Source: XYD12-FULL-36-8 sp964391015 (GTDB lineage: Bacteria; Bacteroidota; Ignavibacteria; Ignavibacteriales; Ignavibacteriaceae). From it: 64,000 nt of DNA. A program made the translations under genes and the position numbers. Of the stretch, positions 47,937 through 55,606 are shown piece by piece (position 1 is the stretch's first letter; every line of letters begins with the position of its first letter). The DNA lies in the NCBI GenBank assembly GCA_964391015.1, contig CAYMKU010000012.1:28263-92262 (forward strand). The letters run 5' to 3'. The notes under the pieces were generated by a model. The model worked only from the letters and a program-made list of their open reading frames with translations, was not told where the DNA came from and searched no databases.

Positions 47937-49199
47937 TTAAACTAGTTTACCGCTAAAAGCCCGACTCAAAATACTCTGCCGTAAAATCTCAGACTTAGCA
48001 AGAGAATCATCTATCGCTTTTTCAAGGTTATCTGCTTCTGAAAATCGTTTTTCTATTTCTTCAACGATTTCGGTTTGTTGATTTAGTGGAGGTAATTTAA
48101 TTTGTTCATTATAAAGTTTTTTCCGATCAAGTGTCGGAACTGCAGTACTTGAACTAAACTTTTTGAAATTAAATTGAAGAAAATAGTAATAAATAAATTT
48201 GGGTAAGTTATTACAGAAGTCTTTTACATATAGCACGGTATTATGTGGCCAATATTTCTCAACATCAATGAAATGAATGTTACCTACTGAACCGCTTCTA
48301 CCTGTAATTAAGCAAGGACCATCTGCTTTGAATTCATTATGATAGCCATTTATACCCCCTGAAGTTAGTACGGGATATTTCCCTGTTTGAATACTTTTTA
48401 AAGGTAAATCATATCCACGCTGAAGTCTACAGAAATCAATAAACTTCACCCATTTCCAACCTGTAGGTAATGAAGAATTAAGAATGAATAATGAAGAATT
48501 ATTTTTTTGAGATTCATTCTTAATTATTAATTCTTCATTATTAATTCCGCCCTCTTCGGAAGTGATTTGAGCAGAAACGAGTTTGCCAGAAAAAGCAGCA
48601 GCCAAAACAGCCTGACGATATAGGCGGATTTGTTCTTTTGCTTTTTTAAGAGAAGCAACTCCGCTGTCCAATCCGCTGAAGAGTTCTTCTATCTTCTCAA
48701 CAATTTTTTTCTGCTCGGGGAGTGGTGGGAGTGGGAGATCCAATTCTTCGATATGCTCTCTCCGTAAATTATTAATGTTTACACCCATTGATAATTTAGA
48801 AATATGATCACGATAGGTTTTTGAGTGAAAGTAAAAGCCGAAGAATTTATTATATACTTTCTCTGAATTAAATCTGATAAGACCACAGAATGTTCCAAAT
48901 GCAGTTTTTGAATCTGATTGAGCTTGCGCAGCTTTTCCAACCAAATCTTTGCTGCCACTTGACATTGCAATTACTATATCACCGACCTTTATAAATTGCT
49001 CTTCTTTTATTAATTCCTTAGGAACATAAACCAAGTCGTCAAAATGCAATGAAGTGTTAATATTATTTGCTCTGACTATCGGTAAGTAGTTCGGTTTTGA
49101 AGATTTAGAAGCCACATCTTTTTTATAAGACACGCCCCTTATGAGTTTAGCTATTTCACCAAGTTTAACCCAAGACCAGTGAGGGGGAAGGTTATTCAT
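47937..49199 (-). CDS. hsdS: Type I restriction specificity subunit
   Basis: A 420-residue HsdS. I start it at ATG 49199 (MNNLPPHWSWVKLGEIAK) because GAGGAAG lies 7 bases upstream; an in-frame TTG at 49223 would overlap mmpB. Two target-recognition domains are each followed by a conserved helical spacer: LPPLPEQKKIVEKIEEL...FSGKLV after the first and LPPLNQQTEIVEEIEKRF...FSGKLV at the end. The linker between the halves (residues about 215-245, NNEELIIKNESQKNNSS) is the translation of the same AT-rich repeat found between the genes. HsdS sets the bipartite DNA target; the sequence recognised cannot be predicted. Confidence 0.94.
   Translation of the reverse strand: MNNLPPHWSWVKLGEIAKLIRGVSYKKDVASKSSKPNYLPIVRANNINTSLHFDDLVYVPKELIKEEQFIKVGDIVIAMSSGSKDLVGKAAQAQSDSKTAFGTFCGLIRFNSEKVYNKFFGFYFHSKTYRDHISKLSMGVNINNLRREHIEELDLPLPPLPEQKKIVEKIEELFSGLDSGVASLKKAKEQIRLYRQAVLAAAFSGKLVSAQITSEEGGINNEELIIKNESQKNNSSLFILNSSLPTGWKWVKFIDFCRLQRGYDLPLKSIQTGKYPVLTSGGINGYHNEFKADGPCLITGRSGSVGNIHFIDVEKYWPHNTVLYVKDFCNNLPKFIYYYFLQFNFKKFSSSTAVPTLDRKKLYNEQIKLPPLNQQTEIVEEIEKRFSEADNLEKAIDDSLAKSEILRQSILSRAFSGKLV
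48469..48546. repeat. Dispersed AT-rich inverted repeat copy 4, in frame inside hsdS
   Basis: The arms AATGAAGAATTAAGAATGAA (from 48470) and TTCATTCTTAATTATTAATTC (to about 48535) are complementary; the loop includes TTTTTTTGAGA. It matches the intergenic copies word for word, yet here it is read through as the hsdS linker. Confidence 0.8.
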
Positions 49200-49209
49200 T
49201 AGGGCTTCC

Positions 49210-49806
49210 TCAACTTCTCGCAAATTCTATTAAGGATTTATAATCGCCTTCATCTGCTTCTTGCAATGCATTAATGTATTGTGTACGCATAGTACCGGCA
49301 TTGTTTAAGTTAGTTCTGCCCCAAGTGAAAACCGGTTTACCAAAAACATGATTCACTAAAACATCGCCAATTAAGCGTGAGTGTCTGCCGTTGCCATTTG
49401 GGAATAAATGTACTTGAACAATTCTATGACTTAATCTCACTGTTATTTCATCTTCCGGGAAACTTTTGTTTTCAATCCAGTATTTCGAATCCTCAAGTAA
49501 TTTCTTTAATTCAATTCCAATCTGAAATTTATCAACACCAATATTTTTGTTTGTTTTTCTAAAAGTACCTGCCCACTTCCAGACTTCGCTGAACATTCTT
49601 TTATGCAAGTCTTTGATAAAGGTTTCGGTGAGTATGTTCTCTGACTTAAATTTTCTCTTCAATGTCCACTCAACGGCTTTTTCGATGTTGAGCTGCTCAA
49701 ATTCATCTAATTCTGACCTAGTAGAAATTGTTCTTATTAATAACCCTTCTTTTTCATCTTCATCAATGGGTGTTTGTCCATTTATATAATTCAGTTCTAA
49801 TCCCAT
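49210..49806 (-). CDS. Mobile mystery protein B (Fic/DOC family)
   Basis: A 198-residue Fic-fold protein of the mobile mystery protein B family (TIGR02613): HLFPNGNGRHSR (H133) is the Fic motif and KRMFSEVWKWAGTFRKTNKN is a signature segment. These genes always follow mobile mystery protein A, as here, where the start overlaps the end of mmpA by 10 bases. The pair is usually found in mobile or restriction-associated contexts and behaves like a toxin-antitoxin-type unit, though the activity is not established. It lies 10 bases upstream of hsdS, so hsdS expression probably depends on the mmpA promoter. Confidence 0.92.
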   Translation of the reverse strand: MGLELNYINGQTPIDEDEKEGLLIRTISTRSELDEFEQLNIEKAVEWTLKRKFKSENILTETFIKDLHKRMFSEVWKWAGTFRKTNKNIGVDKFQIGIELKKLLEDSKYWIENKSFPEDEITVRLSHRIVQVHLFPNGNGRHSRLIGDVLVNHVFGKPVFTWGRTNLNNAGTMRTQYINALQEADEGDYKSLIEFARS

Positions 49807-50261
49807 AAGAACTTTGGAACTTCCTGAATAATTTTTTCTGCTCTATCTTTAATCGCTTTCTTAAGTCGTTCATCACGGTTCTGCTGATCTTCCAAACCCA
49901 TCGAATGAGAAGTTCTGAGAACAATTTCTTTTGCAACTTCGTAAGCACGGTTTTCAATCATCTTTTGGAGTGAATCATTTTTAGGAACGAAAGCATAAAC
50001 AAGCTGCATATTCAGAGCTTCTGCCACATCATTCAATCCTTTAAGTGTTATTGATTTGTTCTTTTCTCGATCTTCAATCTCCTTAATGCTTTGTGGGGCT
50101 TTTTTCATCCGTTTGCCGAGTTGTTTCAATGACATATTTAAGGCAGTACGGATAGAGTAAATCCAGCCGTTAGAAGGAATAATATTTTTGTCAAATTCCT
50201 TCAGGTTTTGAAACTTTTCATCAAGTTGATCAATCAATAGTTTCTTTTTAAGGTCTTTCAT
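49797..50261 (-). CDS. Mobile mystery protein A (helix-turn-helix regulator)
   Basis: A 154-residue Xre-type DNA-binding protein of TIGR02612. The HTH lies at about residues 38-90 (IRTALNMSLKQLGKRM, APQSIKEIEDREKN). The N-terminal part LLIDQLDEKFQNLKEFDKNI is characteristic of the family. Three perfect palindromes immediately upstream, exactly 33 bp apart, are the obvious binding sites, so autoregulation is likely. It starts the segment mmpA-mmpB-hsdS, which suggests that it controls how much specificity subunit is made. The start ATG 50261 follows AAGGA at a slightly long distance, inside the first palindrome. Confidence 0.93.
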   Translation of the reverse strand: MKDLKKKLLIDQLDEKFQNLKEFDKNIIPSNGWIYSIRTALNMSLKQLGKRMKKAPQSIKEIEDREKNKSITLKGLNDVAEALNMQLVYAFVPKNDSLQKMIENRAYEVAKEIVLRTSHSMGLEDQQNRDERLKKAIKDRAEKIIQEVPKFLWD

Positions 50262-50262
50262 C

Positions 50263-50340
50263 AGGATATATCCTTATTTTTTCGATCTAAATTTAAGGTT
50301 ATAACCTGAATTATCAAACAATATTTTAAGGTTATAACCT
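50263..50340. promoter_or_regulatory. Triple palindromic operator of mmpA
   Basis: Three 12-bp perfect palindromes: AGGATATATCCT at 50263-50274, AGGTTATAACCT at 50296-50307 and again at 50329-50340. Centres are exactly 33 bp apart, about three helical turns, so the bound dimers would face the same side of the DNA. Flanks extend the likeness to TAAGG-N-TATA-N-CCTGA. They fill the 102-base space between the hsdR stop and the mmpA start, and the first covers the mmpA ribosome-binding site. Confidence 0.88.
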
Positions 50341-50363
50341 GATATGACATGAATAATTCATCA

Positions 50364-53129
50364 TTAAGCAGCAAGTTCACCGTTTAACTCTTTAATTAAT
50401 TCTTCGGTTCTTTCTCCAAACAATTTCCACATCTTTCCAAGCCCGCCTTCATCCACAAATGGGGAAAGTTCAAAATCATCTTTATCAATTCTCACAGAAG
50501 AAACAATGTGGTCTTTAATCATTCTTAACCATTCCATCTGCTCGTTGGTAAACTGCACAGGTCCGGCATTACGCTTAAACACCCAATCACGGAAGTTGCG
50601 GTTAACAATTTCGCCATACGGTTCAAGCATCGTATCAATTTTCAGTTCAAACCTTATTAAAGCAATTATATCCGTAAGCATTCCTTTGGGAGTTCTGAGT
50701 TTTACAACTTTCGGTTCAACCCGCTGGTATGCATTCCAAACCTGATCAATTGATAAATTATACGGCGGATTAAGTAAAGCATCTCGTAAATCCTTAACCA
50801 TATTGTAGGTTAATTCCTTCCGTCGTTCGGGCTGGGAGTAAAGAATCTTCAAAGCAATTATTTCATTCTTATTCTCGTCAATAAACTTGCGGAAGTTATT
50901 TATTATATCTTCTGCATTTTCTTTTGCTTGCGTATCAAAGCCTGAAAATGTTACCCTGTCGGGATTTGTTTCATCAATTATCTGGTAAATTTTTTGACGT
51001 ACTATTTCAACAAAATCTCTCAGCTTGGGATTGTCGAAAGGATGCACAGCGGATTGAATGAATGGCTGAATGACTGCTTGAATCTGATCTTCAGTTGGTT
51101 CTGCATTGTCCGGCAGATTAAACTTTTTTCTTACATTAGTATCAATAACATCCGGATCGTAAACATTTGCAAGATTGACTGCAACTTCGGTAATGCTTTT
51201 GCCATCAGCTAACTCTTTAAACTTTTCTCTATCGGTATCGGAAATTTGTTTATCTAATTTTGATAATCGGGCAGCAAGAGATGAAAGATTATCTTCATCC
51301 GGCTGAAGAATAACCATTTTCATTAAATCCTTAAGCGGTACACTTGGTTTTTTGTCAATGATCGGATAATCAACCTTAATTGATTTGAAAACCCCGACAG
51401 CATCAATGATATAAAATCTTTCCTTGTTCAGCTTTGCACTTGGAGTAACTTTAACAAGTTCATCTTTACTGAATGCTCTTGTTCCACGGCCAATCATCTG
51501 CTGGAAATAATTCCGTGATCGTACATCGCGCATGAAGATAAGCACTTCAATCGGTTTGACATCAGTACCAGTTGCAATCATATCCACAGTTACTGCAATT
51601 CGTGGATAATATCCTGTACGGAATTTCTGAAGTATCGCTTCCGGGTCTTCGGGTTTTGTATTGTAGGTTATCTTTTTACAGAAATCATTTCCTTCACCAA
51701 ACTCTTCGCGTACAATGTGAACAATATCTTCAGCATGGCTATCGGTTTTTGCAAAGATCAACGTTTTAGGAACATCGTACTCATCACCGCGTTCGGGATA
51801 AAATCCTTCTTTCAAAACTCTTTTGTATTCTCGGACTATGTTTCTAATCTGGCTTGGATTTACAATATCCTTATCAAGCTGGTTAGCTTCATAAACAACT
51901 TCATCCTCAAGCTGTTTCCATTCCTTCTTCCTTGTCATTTTACTGCGAAGATTTACAAATTGTTTGGCTTGAATTTTCGCGCCATGCTTCGTTATTTCAG
52001 TTTCAATAGTATAAACATCATAACCCACATTAACTTTATCTGCAATTGACTGCTTTAGCGTGTACTCGCTTACAATATTTTCATGAAAAAATGCAAAGGT
52101 TCGTTTATCGGGAGTTGCAGTAAGTCCAATCATGAAGGCATCAAAATAATCCAGCACTTGCTTCCACAAATTATAGATTGAACGGTGACATTCATCAATA
52201 ATTATAAAATCAAACATTTCAATGGGTACAGTCGGATTATAAGCTACATCAACCGGCTTATCAATCGTTTTGGATTCATAAGGAGAATCATCTTCAAGAG
52301 ATTCATCAAGCTCTTTACCTTTTAAGATGGAGTACATCCTTTGAATTGTACTGATACAAACTTGTGTGGAAGGATCAATAAAGTTTGAACGAAGCCGCTG
52401 TACATTGTAAAGTTCGGTGAAAAGTCTTTTATCGTCATTTGGTTTGTATGCTTGAAATTCCTGTTCAGCTTGCTTACCAAGATTTCTTGTATCAACTAAG
52501 AATAAAATCCGTTTTGCTTTCGCAAATTTTAGAAGACGATAAACCGATGTGATTGCGGTATAGGTTTTTCCGGCGCCTGTCGCCATTTGAACCAAAGCTC
52601 TTGATCTACTATCCGCAAAAGATTCTTCGAGATTTTTTAATGCAACGCTTTGACATGTTCTCAAGCCATCGATATTAAGAAGCGGGAACGTTCTAAGTCT
52701 TGCTCGAAGCGAATTCTCTTGCTTAATCCAATCGTGCAATATTTCCGGTTTGTGAAAATTAAATATTTCTCTTTGTCGGGGAACGGGATCGCGTGCATCG
52801 GTAAAGTAAGTTTCTGTTCCGGTTGATTCGTATTGAAAAGGAAGTTCTTCCTTTTTGAAAATGAATTTTAATTTATCGGCTGCATATCTTGTTGTTTGAT
52901 CATGAACTTGACTGAGAGTTTGTCCAACCTTTTTGGCTTCAATAACTCCGACAGGCTTTCTATCCACGAAAAGAATGTAATCAGCAGAACCGCTTTCGGT
53001 GGGATATTCTCGAACAGCAACCCCTAATGAAGCCGAAGGATTTAGCTCCTTAAAATCTTGAACAATCCAACATGCCTCAACAAGTTGTTTGTCAATATGC
53101 TCTCTTGCTTGCTGTTCGGGTGTTAACAA
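50364..53129 (-). CDS. hsdR: Type I restriction endonuclease motor/nuclease subunit
   Basis: A 921-residue EcoEI-like HsdR. The start is TTG 53129 after AGGATTCC, as an in-frame stop lies just upstream. The nuclease site of PD-(D/E)xK type is D50 and E64-A-K66 (VGVIEAKK). Helicase motifs are Walker A ATGAGKT (183-189), DECH in the next motif, GLTATPDKR, and the late motif QQMIGRGTR. The C-terminal EcoEI-type domain binds the methyltransferase. It translocates and cuts unmodified DNA with HsdM and HsdS. It is first in the transcription direction, with its own upstream region. All motifs are intact. Confidence 0.96.
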   Translation of the reverse strand: MLTPEQQAREHIDKQLVEACWIVQDFKELNPSASLGVAVREYPTESGSADYILFVDRKPVGVIEAKKVGQTLSQVHDQTTRYAADKLKFIFKKEELPFQYESTGTETYFTDARDPVPRQREIFNFHKPEILHDWIKQENSLRARLRTFPLLNIDGLRTCQSVALKNLEESFADSRSRALVQMATGAGKTYTAITSVYRLLKFAKAKRILFLVDTRNLGKQAEQEFQAYKPNDDKRLFTELYNVQRLRSNFIDPSTQVCISTIQRMYSILKGKELDESLEDDSPYESKTIDKPVDVAYNPTVPIEMFDFIIIDECHRSIYNLWKQVLDYFDAFMIGLTATPDKRTFAFFHENIVSEYTLKQSIADKVNVGYDVYTIETEITKHGAKIQAKQFVNLRSKMTRKKEWKQLEDEVVYEANQLDKDIVNPSQIRNIVREYKRVLKEGFYPERGDEYDVPKTLIFAKTDSHAEDIVHIVREEFGEGNDFCKKITYNTKPEDPEAILQKFRTGYYPRIAVTVDMIATGTDVKPIEVLIFMRDVRSRNYFQQMIGRGTRAFSKDELVKVTPSAKLNKERFYIIDAVGVFKSIKVDYPIIDKKPSVPLKDLMKMVILQPDEDNLSSLAARLSKLDKQISDTDREKFKELADGKSITEVAVNLANVYDPDVIDTNVRKKFNLPDNAEPTEDQIQAVIQPFIQSAVHPFDNPKLRDFVEIVRQKIYQIIDETNPDRVTFSGFDTQAKENAEDIINNFRKFIDENKNEIIALKILYSQPERRKELTYNMVKDLRDALLNPPYNLSIDQVWNAYQRVEPKVVKLRTPKGMLTDIIALIRFELKIDTMLEPYGEIVNRNFRDWVFKRNAGPVQFTNEQMEWLRMIKDHIVSSVRIDKDDFELSPFVDEGGLGKMWKLFGERTEELIKELNGELAA

Positions 53130-53329
53130 TAGGAATCCTGTTAATTAGAACTTCAAGAAACAGACTTTTTGTGAGCACTAAAATATGATGGCTAAGTAAC
53201 AATGCCCCTCATATTTCCCAATATGTCTTTTAAACTTACCGCAAAAATAGTTAATGTAATTCATTAAGTCTAATATTTGACATTTTCTGGTATAAGTATT
53301 AAATGATTGACCACTCTCTTGAGGAGTTT

Positions 53330-53413
53330 ATGAGCAAAAACACAAGCTGGATTGATGATCTTGCTATGCTGATTCGCTCTGTGCTGAAAGAAATCTTCGG
53401 AGGTAAAAAGTGA
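53330..53413 (+). CDS. 27-residue micro-ORF (amphipathic helix), first of an overlapping pair
   Basis: ATG 53330 is preceded by TTGAGGAGTT, a strong Shine-Dalgarno. The peptide begins MSKNTSWIDDLAMLIRSVLKE and ends FGGKK: a charged start, then an amphipathic helix. The stop TGA overlaps the GTG of the next micro-ORF (GTGA). The coupled pair with two good start signals argues against chance. It stands between hsdR and a decayed phage-like gene. It may be a small phage or plasmid gene or a toxin-like peptide; the function is unknown. Confidence 0.5.
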   Translation: MSKNTSWIDDLAMLIRSVLKEIFGGKK

Positions 53414-53487
53414 GAGAAATAATTCTGGTAATCCTTTTTATTGCTGAGACCGTTGTCAAGATCGTCACTATCAAACCAGATAAATAA
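53410..53487 (+). CDS. 25-residue hydrophobic micro-ORF, second of an overlapping pair
   Basis: GTG 53410 follows GGAGGTAAAAA, a near-perfect Shine-Dalgarno, and overlaps the stop of the previous micro-ORF. The product begins MREIILVILFIAETVVKIV and ends TIKPDK, a single membrane-spanning segment with a basic end. Together the pair encodes one amphipathic and one membrane peptide, a layout seen among small toxins, holin-like and leader peptides. I do not recognise it. Confidence 0.5.
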   Translation: MREIILVILFIAETVVKIVTIKPDK

Positions 53488-53558
53488 AAAGTTTTAACTC
53501 GCCAAATAACCCCACCTATAATCCGCGCCCTCTTTCATTCACAATAACGGAGACCGAT

Positions 53559-54113
53559 ATGAGTGGGGAGAAATTGTTTCCAATTGTATCCGATTAAAGC
53601 TATTGGGCTGTTATGAGGTATGATCCTCGAAGGAAAGATAAGATTCAAGAACTGATTTGCCAGTCTTATGAAAAGTTTCAAAATGATGTTGCTCTTGGTA
53701 AAGAGATAAAAAAGCAAGATTACTAGTGCTTTGTAACTCGACGTGCTAAGGAAGTTGATAAACGGAGCATATGCAAAGATGGATGTGGCGGTAACTCTAT
53801 TATTGATGTACTTGGCTTCTATAGAAGAAGAACCGAAGGAACCGAAATAGTTGAGTTTGATGAATGGATGACATCTAAACCAAGAAGCAAGGAAGCAGTT
53901 GAAGAGCAAATATCATTTGAGATTGATTTCAAGGATTGGCAGAGAACTCTGGATGATTTGAAGAAAAAGATTTTGAATTATTTGATGCTTGGATTTAAGG
54001 CTAAAGATATTTGTAAACTGATGGAGATAGCTTATGCGAAGGTGACAGAGTTGATAAGGAACTTGAAGAACTCTTTCTTAAACTACTTTCAGCCCATAGG
54101 AACTTTAACCTAA
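53559..54113 (+). pseudogene. Broken sigma-70-like phage/plasmid regulator with two in-frame stops
   Basis: A 184-codon frame starting at ATG 53559, with GGAGA upstream, is interrupted by TAA at 53595 and TAG at 53724. Read through, it is a coherent protein: MSGEKLFPIVSD, then SYWAVMRYDPRRKDKIQEL, CFVTRRAKEVDKRSICK, FDEWMTSKPRSKEAVEE and a final helix-turn-helix like sigma region 4 (ILNYLMLGFKAKDICKLM). This matches a widespread phage/integrative-element sigma-like family in which the sequence around each stop is normally continuous. Both stops are single changes from Glu or Lys codons. It is therefore dead in this copy, although a short C-terminal product from an internal ATG (53868) keeps the HTH. 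Confidence 0.78.
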
Positions 54114-54138
54114 TCGCTTAGGCGGTTGGGTTTTTTTA
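54107..54138 (+). terminator. Possible terminator after the broken sigma-like gene
   Basis: CCTAA-TCGC-TTAGG gives a short stem directly overlapping the stop, followed by GGTTGGG and seven or eight T. The stem is short, so confidence is moderate. Confidence 0.45.
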
Positions 54139-54523
54139 GCTAAAGAAGTTAAAGATTGTTTTTATGATGGCGGGAGAGGAGAAAATTAGACTTACGAATA
54201 ACGGTTTACGGCTTGCTTCTTTGATGGTACATTGTATGTCCAGCCCAAAACCGCAGCTGATCTGACAAACTGAAGCTGAATTTAAGAACTAAAAGCTGAA
54301 ATTGAACGTCAGGGTTGAACTGAAGGTGAGATTATTTGCAGCTGATTGTTACAACGTCAATCCAGCATATCAGCAAGCTCAATGTTGTGTATTCACCCCT
54401 CTTGCCACATGCTTCAAAAATCAATAAATCACTTTTATGTAGTCGTCCGCTATAATCAGCTAATCTTGTTATTTTTCAATCATTCAAATTATTATTAACG
54501 AAAGATAGTTTAGCTCTCATGTT
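54139..54523. other. Non-coding spacer
   Basis: No credible ORF. It contains several AGCTGAA words between 54255 and 54310 without a clear period. It looks like decayed sequence. Confidence 0.4.
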
Positions 54524-54940
54524 TTATTTTATTCCACTCAATTCATTTATCCATTCGGTTCTTCTTGTTTTCCATTTTTCAGAAACAGCAGACCATTTAA
54601 TGTTTGACTCAAGTTCTAAAAGTAATTTTGCCACTTGTCTGTTTGAACTTACCTTTTTACATTCTTTTACCCAGGCACTGCGGCGAGAAGTCCAGTTTTT
54701 TTCTACCGCTTCCCATTTTATATTTGATTCAAACTTCAATAACAATTTTGCGCTTTCTTGCGGAGTATTTTCATCTTTACAATTTTCGACCCATTGACTT
54801 CTTAGACCGTTCCATGTTGTTTCAACAGCTTCCCATTTAGTATGGCTTTCCAATTCAAGAATATGCATTGCAACATTTTGCGCCTGAATTGTCAAAACAC
54901 CAGTCAGAATGAAAAAAAGAATAAATAAATTTGTTTTCAT
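54524..54940 (-). CDS. Secreted small protein of three 40-residue Trp-rich repeats
   Basis: A 138-residue protein with a signal peptide (about 20 residues, ending TIQAQ) and nothing but three tandem 40-residue repeats. The consensus is A-LLLELESNIKWEAVEKNW, then xSRRSxWVxECKK: two helices with three invariant Trp and a Cys that is present in the first two repeats only. The repeats are 50-65 percent alike, so they are selected rather than recent. I recognise no family. With export and a coiled helical-repeat look it may act in the periplasm or be surface-attached. It lies alone in a region of mobile-element debris. Confidence 0.8.
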   Translation of the reverse strand: MKTNLFILFFILTGVLTIQAQNVAMHILELESHTKWEAVETTWNGLRSQWVENCKDENTPQESAKLLLKFESNIKWEAVEKNWTSRRSAWVKECKKVSSNRQVAKLLLELESNIKWSAVSEKWKTRRTEWINELSGIK

Positions 54941-55347
54941 ACTTTATATTATTGTTTACTTACTCATTTGGCTTTTCAGAATACGCCCCGTTTTTTTGAG
55001 TGGGCTCTGGACTCCACTTTTTTGGTTTTTTGGTTTGTTACTTTGGGTTGTCAGCCCCATTGGCTTTTGCAGACAGTCTTTATCTTTAAATTTACACATA
55101 ACTAGTGTTATTAAACAAATAATGACTTTTTAGTATATCTAATATAACTTAATTGGATGGATAGACGTAATATTCGATTACTTCCTTTAGAGACTGTAAT
55201 TGTTTATCGAAGAGCACTAGGTTTTTATTGCGGAGAATTTGTGAGCCATATGGGTCCTACTTTCACTTCAGTTTACCCCCCTTTATATATACTTCATCTC
55301 GCTAGGGAGAATTTAAAAGATATAACAACAAATCATGAGGAGTTTTT
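54941..55347. other. Non-coding spacer
   Basis: No credible gene; it holds the promoter of the Trp-repeat protein at its left end. Short frames here (for example from 55157) lack start signals and have unlikely composition. Confidence 0.4.
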
Positions 55348-55557
55348 ATGTCTTTTACTATTGGCTGCGACCCGGAGCTAATCTGCCCCCGCAACGGTCA
55401 GTTTGTTTGTGTAAGTAATTATTTCAAAGCAAATTCTTCTTTCGGTTTAGATGGATGCGAGTATTCTGCTGAAATTATGATAAATGAATCGTATTCAGCG
55501 CTTGACGAAGGACATCCTTATCTGACAATAAAAAACCGGATGAATAATCCGGCTTGA
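55348..55557 (+). CDS. Truncated amidoligase-like protein (phiEco32 type), probable remnant
   Basis: A 69-residue frame with a strong Shine-Dalgarno (ATGAGGAGTTTTT). The first 43 residues resemble the N terminus of phiEco32-like COOH-NH2 ligases: TIGCDPELICPRNGQFVC (the GxDPE motif), then FGLDGCEYSAEI (the DG and AE motif). The remaining ATP-grasp-like part of about 180 residues is absent and the end is unrelated, so this is probably a fragment of a phage gene. Such enzymes modify peptides or proteins by forming amide bonds. The fragment is too short to be active. Confidence 0.55.
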   Translation: MSFTIGCDPELICPRNGQFVCVSNYFKANSSFGLDGCEYSAEIMINESYSALDEGHPYLTIKNRMNNPA

Positions 55558-55606
55558 TATATGGATAAGCATACAAAGTCATTACTTTTGAGAACTACTT
55601 TTTCTT

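Noticed and set aside
46118..48546. CRISPR array made of the AT-rich repeats
   Set aside because: The copies are few, irregularly spaced, differ in length and contain genes between them; there are no unique spacers of constant size and no cas genes.
53535..53909. 124-residue minus-strand frame
   Set aside because: It is antisense to the sigma-like pseudogene, whose conserved protein sequence accounts for the region.
53559..54113. Stop-codon reassignment to explain the two in-frame stops
   Set aside because: TAA and TAG end many intact genes in this window, so the code is standard and the gene is simply broken.
55157..55381. 74-residue plus-strand frame before the amidoligase fragment
   Set aside because: It lacks a ribosome-binding site and overlaps the start of the amidoligase-like frame, which has a strong one.
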